This document shows positions 34,413 to 39,092 of a DNA stretch of 39,092 nucleotides, in pieces. The stretch covers positions 4,568-43,659 of the forward strand of contig DHUL01000021.1 of NCBI GenBank assembly GCA_002409145.1. Reading direction: 5' to 3'. Under the pieces are notes generated by a model, which had not been told where the DNA came from, made no database searches, and saw only the letters and a list, made by a program, of their open reading frames with translations. The position numbers and the translations under genes are program-made. The DNA comes from Bacteroidales bacterium UBA5235 (GTDB lineage Bacteria > Bacteroidota > Bacteroidia > Bacteroidales > VadinHA17). Each line of letters opens with the position of its first letter. Position 1 is the stretch's first letter.

Positions 34413-35159
34413 TTAGTTAAGCCGGCGGATCAGCTTTGCGGCCTTTTTACTGTACCTGCTTTTAGAAGAGGCTATTGAACTGAACTGCCTGACAGCCTTG
34501 TCTTTATTGTCAGTCATCATGTAACAGAGCCCCAGGTACCATGCCGCATCTTCAAGATAAAGGTTGTCATTGTGTTCGATTACACGGGTGAATGAGCCGC
34601 TGGCCACCGGGAAATTCTTCACCTCCATGTTGGCCATCCCGTGCATGAATACTGATTCCATGTCTTCCTGACCGTTATTGATCAGTTGTTCGAGATAGAC
34701 GATGGCTTTGTCATACTCTCTTGCTCCGTAAGAGGCAATAGCGTTTTCCATGAGGGTATTCTGCGGGCTGACTACGGACCTCACAGCCCCCGGAGACTCA
34801 TAGCGTGAATAGTTTGCAGAGTATAGTTCACCAGGTGAGGCAGGTTGCCTCAGGGTAAGGTAGAGAGCAGTTGACAGAACCGCAATCAGTGCCACAGCTG
34901 CTGCGTACCTCGCACTCCTGATGACAGTTCTCTTCACGGTTCCGGCATGTTGTCTCCTCATCTCAATAGCTGTCAGTTTATGCCTGAGTTCAATCACGTC
35001 GTGGTCGGCGAGGATCTCGTCGGTCTTTCTTCTCAGGTTCACTTCCCTTGCCAATGCAGCATCTTTCTTCATTTCTTCCATCAGCCAATCCTGAGCAGAC
35101 CTGTCTGCGTGCCCGCCCAGCCAATTCTCAATGGCATTGTTGACATCCTTTGTCTTCAT
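34413..35159 (-). CDS. Membrane TPR protein with anti-sigma-like layout
   Basis: 248 residues from the ATG at 35159; ATG at 35168 is possible, and a longer TTG start is unlikely. The N-terminal 80 residues are charged and helical (IENWLGGHADRSAQDWLMEE ... LREVNL-type), followed by one membrane helix at about 85-103 (YAAAVALIAVLSTALYLTL). The C-terminal part (about 130-245) holds TPR-like helices, such as AREYDKAIVYLEQLINNGQ and DAAWYLGLCYMMTDNKDKA, and would face the periplasm. This cytoplasm / helix / periplasmic TPR layout resembles Bacteroidota proteins encoded near sigma-70 factors and is compatible with an anti-sigma role; no zinc motif is present. Neighbours are a GG-leader peptide gene upstream and a kinase-like gene downstream. 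Confidence 0.75.
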   Translation of the reverse strand: MKTKDVNNAIENWLGGHADRSAQDWLMEEMKKDAALAREVNLRRKTDEILADHDVIELRHKLTAIEMRRQHAGTVKRTVIRSARYAAAVALIAVLSTALYLTLRQPASPGELYSANYSRYESPGAVRSVVSPQNTLMENAIASYGAREYDKAIVYLEQLINNGQEDMESVFMHGMANMEVKNFPVASGSFTRVIEHNDNLYLEDAAWYLGLCYMMTDNKDKAVRQFSSIASSKSRYSKKAAKLIRRLN

Positions 35160-35234
35160 GTTGTACATTATTATTTCACACTCATATAAAACTATCAATC
35201 AGATAGATATTTATATTCAGCCCTGTACTGTTGC

Positions 35235-35301
35235 GGACAGATCCGCCGGCATCCGGGCATGATGCCTGACATTCAGGGCAATCTGCAAATGCGGATCTGC
35301 C
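35235..35301 (-). other. Long imperfect stem-loop between the GG-peptide and TPR genes
   Basis: CAGATCCGC (35238-35246) pairs perfectly with GCGGATCTG (35291-35299), and flanking GG/CC add pairs after a bulge. A smaller GGCAT/ATGCC palindrome lies inside the loop. It sits in the leader of the TPR gene and may regulate it or end transcripts of the small gene. No T-run follows on the minus strand. Confidence 0.5.
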
Positions 35302-35322
35302 CCTATTATGTTATAAATACAG

Positions 35323-35337
35323 GCCGGAAATACCGGC
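35323..35337 (-). terminator. Hairpin just after the GG-peptide gene
   Basis: On the minus strand GCCGG-TATTT-CCGGC starts 13 bases after the stop codon. The following CTGTATTTAT is only partly T-rich, so it may be a weak terminator or a 3'-end stabiliser. Confidence 0.4.
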
Positions 35338-35350
35338 AATTATTATCAGC

Positions 35351-35485
35351 TCAGATCTCGATGATCACGGGAGGCCTGGTCGGATTACCCTCTTCGGACG
35401 TTGCTCCGTTGCCACCGCGTACATTAATCATTTCCTCGTTTGAAAGAATAAATTCTGAAAAGTTTTCAATTGCCAGGGTTTTCAT
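35351..35485 (-). CDS. Small double-glycine-leader peptide
   Basis: 44 residues from the ATG at 35485 to the TGA at 35351. The first 25 residues resemble the leader of Bacteroidota natural-product or bacteriocin-type precursors: MKTLAIENF, then FILSNEEMINVRGG, ending in Gly24-Gly25. The remaining 19 residues start NGATSEEG, contain NPTRPP and end VIIEI, with no Cys. Such leaders are normally cut after GG by a C39-type peptidase of an ABC exporter, none of which is in the window. The gene is divergent from a secreted CHAT protease with 212 bases between the starts, and upstream of the membrane TPR gene. It is too small for usual gene callers. The Arg before GG and the nearby CHAT protease suggest a possible protease-substrate relation, which is inference. 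Confidence 0.75.
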   Translation of the reverse strand: MKTLAIENFSEFILSNEEMINVRGGNGATSEEGNPTRPPVIIEI

Positions 35486-35523
35486 AATTGTAATTTCTTT
35501 AAGTGTTAAAATCAGGGTTTAAT

Positions 35524-35567
35524 TGTCATTTATACCGTACATGTCAGAAAGTGCCATTTTGTGACAC
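35524..35567. promoter_or_regulatory. Candidate operator region between the GG-peptide and CHAT genes
   Basis: TGTCA half-sites lie at 35524-35528 and 35542-35546, and TGACA at 35562-35566. The last is part of an imperfect palindrome GTGCCA-TTTTG-TGACAC (35551-35567, five of six pairs). They sit between divergent starts and could bind a dimeric regulator. No perfect TAnnTTTG is seen here; a degenerate TACTTTTA at 35663-35670 lies 27 bases before the CHAT ATG. Confidence 0.35.
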
Positions 35568-35697
35568 GAAAAAATCAACTTTTTTTCAAAAAAAATGCAA
35601 CATATTGAAAGACAAGTTTGTACAACACAAAAAAATTAACGATCCGGTAATAGATTGTTTTATACTTTTACCAGCGGAAGAAAGAAGAGCCAAGCTG

Positions 35698-38600
35698 ATG
35701 CGTCTGAAGTCAGGCATAATCACTGTAATTGTCCTGTTTTTGACGGTGGTCTTCATGATGCCGGACAAGGCTCTGGCAGCAGGGGCAGGGACACTGACAA
35801 TTGCAGAAAGTAATAAAGGGGGAATTGTTGCCGGAAGGGGAGATTCCGGTTCTGCGCTATTCTCTGCTGCTGATAGTCAATGGAGTGAATTGCATGAGGC
35901 CAGGCTGAAGGAGATGACAGACTCACTGGCAGCTTACCTGGAAGGACGAGATCCTGATGCTGATCCGGTGAGGCTCACCGCGGAGATCTCTGTATCACTT
36001 GAGAAAAATGTAATAAAAGATACTCTGATACTTTCGGATGCCAATTACTTTATCGGGGTACATTTCTATCAGTCAAACCGTTACATAAAGGCTTATGATT
36101 GTTTTTCACGATCAGTAATGTACAGGGAGAGGCTTGACCTGGCTGACAGGAGGTATGCCAACGGATTGATAAATATGGCTGTCTCATTGCTCAGGTCGGG
36201 AGATTATTCAAGAGCATATCCTCTTGGTATAAAAGCCCTGGCTGCAAAGAGAGCTGTATCGGGAAGCGACTCCTCCGGACTTGTTATTAATTATCTCAAC
36301 CTTGCAAGCATCTGCCTGGAGCTGAATGACAATGAGCAGGCTGTTCGGATGGCTGAGGCTGCAATGACTGTATCGACAATCTACCCTGATCTAGTAAAGC
36401 CCAGTGTCAGGGCTGATCTTTATCATGTGATCGGGCTGAGCCTTTACCGGACACAGGAATACAATAAATCACTTGTTTACTGCCGTGAAGCCCTGAAATT
36501 ATTTGAGTCAGATCAGAAAACCGGTGCTGACTCCCGGATACTTTTTCATAATACCATCGCACTCGTTTACTGGCGGCTGGGTCAGAAGGAGGAGGCTGAG
36601 GATTACTTCAGGAAGGGGCTGGCGATAGAGGGTGACATAAACACGCAGGACAAGTTTCTGCTCTATATAAACTATTCAAATTTCCTGGCCCAGGAAGGCC
36701 GTTTCCGGGAAGGAGAAAGAGTTCTGGAAGAGGGACTTGCAGGAGTGAAAAACATACACGGGTCCGGCAGCAGGGAGTATTTCATGATGCTTGTTTCATT
36801 TGCCGACTTCGTTAACAGCAGCCAGGAAGGCAGCGAACGTTCACTTGCGCTTTATGAACAGTGTTTCAGTTACGTACGTGCCAATCCATGGGATGTCACG
36901 ATGTCAAGGTTCCTTACAGTCAAGTATGCACGGTCACTTGCCAACGCAGGAAAATATGCAGAGGTGCTTAGGATAACCGATGAGATGGATTCCCTGGCAG
37001 ATGCTTACTACCCGGCCAACGGAACAGAGGCTTACCCCGGGAGTAATATCGCTTCCCCGGCAGTCTTTTCCGAGGATGATCTCAATATACTGGAAATAAA
37101 GTATACTGCCCTGGATTCCCTGGCGAATATTTCCGGGGATAGCCGGTATGATCTGCAGGCGGTGGCGACGGGGAAGGTTATAGCCTCATATTATGACAGT
37201 CAGCGGCAGGAGTTGAGCGAGGATGAAAGCCGCACCAGTTTCAGCTCATATTCGAGGGATCTCTATACAGGCATTATCGGTAACTATGCAAGGCTTTACG
37301 AGGCTGATCACAGCCGGGAATCCCTGGAAGGGATATTTGAGTATTCAGAAAGGAGCAAAGTGGCAGGGTTCCTTGCTTCGATCCGTGAGCTGAATGCTAC
37401 ACGTTTTTCAATTCCCGCCGATCTTGCCGGCATGGACGCAGAAATCAGGCGGCAGACCGGTTTCTACAGGGAACTGATTGCCACTGAGCAGCTAAAGGCA
37501 GTTCCTGATTCACAGAAGCTGGCAACATGGGAAACCGTTACCTTCAGGTTGCTCCGGTCCCGTGACTCATTAAACCGCATTTTTGAAGAACAGTTTCCTT
37601 CATACTATAACCTGAAATACAGGAATGAGGTGGCTTCATCTGCCGATGTGGGAAAGGTCATCGGCAGAAAGTCGAATCTCCTGAGTTATGTGCTGACCTC
37701 AGACAGGCTTTATATCCTGGTTGCCAACAGCCGGAGGAATGAGGTTATTACCCGCAGGATCGATTCAAGTTTCTTCGCTGATTTGCACCGCTTTCGCAGG
37801 ATATTATCCACAACCCCCCTGACCAGCGGATCACGTGCCCCGTTCAATGAATACATGGATCTGGCCTACAGCCTGTACCGGATCCTGATCGAACCTGCCG
37901 AACCCTACCTGGTTGGTGACAAGATAGTTATATCACCTGACAACATCCTTTCCTATCTCCCCTTTGAGACGCTTGTTACCGAAGAGTTCCGAAGCCCGGA
38001 GCTGTTATACCGTGAGGCTCCGTTTGCGCTGAAGAAGTACCGCTTCTCTTATATCTATAGTATCACCCTCTCATCAGAGACAATGCAAAAGACCCGGAGG
38101 TTCAACAACAGGCTTGTCGCTTTTGCCCCGACTTACGAAGGCATGGAGATCTCTGATTCTGTCATTGCAGCGTGGCCCAGCCTCAGGGGAGAGATCAGGG
38201 AGCTTCCCTCTGCTCTTATTGAGGCTGAAGATGCAGTCAGCCAGTGTGGCGGTATGGCTTACCTGGGCAGCGAAGCCACTGAGGAGACTTTCAAGCGTGA
38301 GGCTCCGGGTTATGATATCATTCATCTGGCAATGCATACACTGGTTGATGACAGCCGTCCTGCTTTCTCAAAAATGCTCTTTAAAGGTGTGGAGGAGGAG
38401 CAGGATGACGGAATGCTCAATACATACGAGGTTTACAGCCTGCCGCTAAAGGCTATGATGGTTGTTCTCAGCTCATGCAACACGGGCAATGGCCTCCTGG
38501 CAGGCGGTGAGGGAATCCTCAGCCTCGCACGCGGTTTCCTCTACGCCGGAAGCCGTTCGGCAGTGATGTCAATGTGGGAGGTAGATGATACCTCAGCCTC

Positions 38601-38856
38601 GGAAGTGATACACACCTTTTACAAGAATATGAGAAGCGGACAGCCAAAAAGCTCTGCCCTTCGCAATGCACGGTTGAAATTCCTGAGAACGGCTGATCAG
38701 GGACGGTCGCATCCTTATTACTGGTCAGCACTCGTCATATACGGCGATGATACGCCCCTGTGGTATAACAAAGTCATCCTTTATATCTCTCTTATTATTT
38801 TGTTGCTGGTGGCCACGGTACTGGTGGCCCTGGTTTACAGGGGACCCAGGTCCTGA
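35698..38856 (+). CDS. TPR-CHAT caspase-like protease, exported and membrane-anchored
   Basis: 1052 residues from the ATG at 35698, the first start that gives a proper signal peptide (MRLKSGIITVIVLFL ... KALA). Residues about 90-450 contain TPR repeats (LPLGIKALAAKRAV-type, YNKSLVYCREALKLFE). The C-terminal CHAT domain covers about 700-1020. The catalytic dyad is His880 in HLAMH (His876 also present) and Cys927 in VVLSSCNTGNG. GEGILSLARGFLYAGSRSAVMSMWEVDD completes the signature in two pieces. A last helix (about 1026-1046, VILYISLIILLLVATVLVALV) anchors the protein, leaving the enzyme in the periplasm. CHAT proteins are caspase/separase relatives, often cutting after basic residues. Neighbours are a GG-peptide and a sigma factor. 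Its 3' end overlaps the latter by 22 bases. Confidence 0.88.
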   Translation: MRLKSGIITVIVLFLTVVFMMPDKALAAGAGTLTIAESNKGGIVAGRGDSGSALFSAADSQWSELHEARLKEMTDSLAAYLEGRDPDADPVRLTAEISVSLEKNVIKDTLILSDANYFIGVHFYQSNRYIKAYDCFSRSVMYRERLDLADRRYANGLINMAVSLLRSGDYSRAYPLGIKALAAKRAVSGSDSSGLVINYLNLASICLELNDNEQAVRMAEAAMTVSTIYPDLVKPSVRADLYHVIGLSLYRTQEYNKSLVYCREALKLFESDQKTGADSRILFHNTIALVYWRLGQKEEAEDYFRKGLAIEGDINTQDKFLLYINYSNFLAQEGRFREGERVLEEGLAGVKNIHGSGSREYFMMLVSFADFVNSSQEGSERSLALYEQCFSYVRANPWDVTMSRFLTVKYARSLANAGKYAEVLRITDEMDSLADAYYPANGTEAYPGSNIASPAVFSEDDLNILEIKYTALDSLANISGDSRYDLQAVATGKVIASYYDSQRQELSEDESRTSFSSYSRDLYTGIIGNYARLYEADHSRESLEGIFEYSERSKVAGFLASIRELNATRFSIPADLAGMDAEIRRQTGFYRELIATEQLKAVPDSQKLATWETVTFRLLRSRDSLNRIFEEQFPSYYNLKYRNEVASSADVGKVIGRKSNLLSYVLTSDRLYILVANSRRNEVITRRIDSSFFADLHRFRRILSTTPLTSGSRAPFNEYMDLAYSLYRILIEPAEPYLVGDKIVISPDNILSYLPFETLVTEEFRSPELLYREAPFALKKYRFSYIYSITLSSETMQKTRRFNNRLVAFAPTYEGMEISDSVIAAWPSLRGEIRELPSALIEAEDAVSQCGGMAYLGSEATEETFKREAPGYDIIHLAMHTLVDDSRPAFSKMLFKGVEEEQDDGMLNTYEVYSLPLKAMMVVLSSCNTGNGLLAGGEGILSLARGFLYAGSRSAVMSMWEVDDTSASEVIHTFYKNMRSGQPKSSALRNARLKFLRTADQGRSHPYYWSALVIYGDDTPLWYNKVILYISLIILLLVATVLVALVYRGPRS

Positions 38857-39092
38857 TACTCCTGATCAGTCTTAATTATCTCCATAAGCGCTTCCTTGCA
38901 GAGATACTTTTTTCTCCTGGCATAGACGGCATTTTTCAGACCCATCCTGTTGGCTATCTCTTCGTAAGACAGTCCGTCGCCAAAAAGGGTGAGCACCGTC
39001 TGACAACTCTCCGCCAGAAGTGCAAAGGAACGGGCAACAATTCTCTCAAGTGTTGCCCTGGATGTTTCTTCAGCTGCAGAATGATCTGCAGG
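38835..39092 (-). CDS. Sigma-70 family RNA polymerase sigma factor, C-terminal part (5' part outside window)
   Basis: A leftward frame open to the window edge and ending at TAA (38835-38837); 85 residues are visible. It contains a region-4-type helix-turn-helix: LLAESCQTVLTLFGDGLS, then YEEIANRMGLKNAVYARRKK, then YLCKEALMEIIK. This pattern, including the A/K-rich recognition helix and a Cys-containing last helix, is that of Bacteroidota sigma-70-like factors with a SxxEIAxxMG turn. It is convergent with the CHAT gene, overlapping its last 22 bases. It would direct transcription of a regulon perhaps including this locus; the membrane TPR protein is the candidate inhibitor. Confidence 0.85.
   Translation of the reverse strand, partial: PADHSAAEETSRATLERIVARSFALLAESCQTVLTLFGDGLSYEEIANRMGLKNAVYARRKKYLCKEALMEIIKTDQEYQDLGPL

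Noticed and set aside
35259..35522. Plus-strand frame of 87 codons opposite the GG-peptide gene
   Set aside because: It overlaps the peptide gene and hairpins, has no recognisable sequence pattern, and the minus-strand frame has a clear leader motif.
35503..35697. Upstream extension of the CHAT protein from GTG at 35503
   Set aside because: The extra 65 residues are Lys/Cys-rich, bury the signal peptide and cover the AT-rich control region.

Overview
The window looks like a chromosomal segment of a Bacteroidota bacterium, probably of the order Bacteroidales. Evidence: recurrent TAnnTTTG promoter elements with an upstream TTG/TTTG about 19 bases away; a TonB-dependent receptor with a carboxypeptidase-regulatory-like N-terminus; DUF4293 and DUF5916 proteins; a two-gene pyrB-pyrI operon; the order zapA / 6S RNA / rny; and a PorE-like OmpA protein. 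The species cannot be fixed from the sequence.

Layout. 1-1420: the end of a TerC-like membrane protein gene (cut by the window edge), a tRNA-Arg(ACG), its terminator and an imperfect palindromic element. 1421-8928: an AsmA-like envelope protein, then a TonB receptor paired with a lipoprotein carrying a bacterial Ig-like domain. 9053-12066: rplS, a C69 (Ntn-hydrolase) dipeptidase and cutC, all leftward. 12137-14906: a sugar-phosphate nucleotidyltransferase facing an exported M23 peptidase, with two copies of a palindromic repeat between them. 14970-18578: a strong promoter, then a small coiled-coil gene, zapA, 6S RNA, rny and a wecB-like epimerase. 18568-23934: a nucleoside phosphorylase, a DUF5916 barrel protein, a DUF4293 membrane protein and pyrBI. 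24029-26599: a leftward operon of a NamZ-like muramidase (DUF1343), a TauE/SafE permease and a YigZ/IMPACT protein. 26719-33457: a tightly packed five-gene operon of three exported phosphatases, queE and a PorE-like TPR/beta-propeller/OmpA protein.

The most unusual part is 33571-39092. A divergent control region separates a signal-peptide-bearing TPR-CHAT (caspase-like) protease with a C-terminal membrane anchor from a very small gene (35351-35485, 44 residues) whose product ends its leader in a double-glycine motif (INVRGG). Downstream of the small gene lie a membrane TPR protein laid out like an anti-sigma factor and a shortened histidine-kinase-like protein with a degraded ATP lid. A sigma-70-type factor converges on the CHAT gene and overlaps its 3' end. 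I infer a sigma / membrane regulator / CHAT protease / GG-peptide module. It could be a proteolytic signalling or peptide-maturation system; its function is not established by the sequence.

Most genes have housekeeping or envelope roles. Many are packed with overlapping or abutting start and stop codons, and several leaders appear very short.
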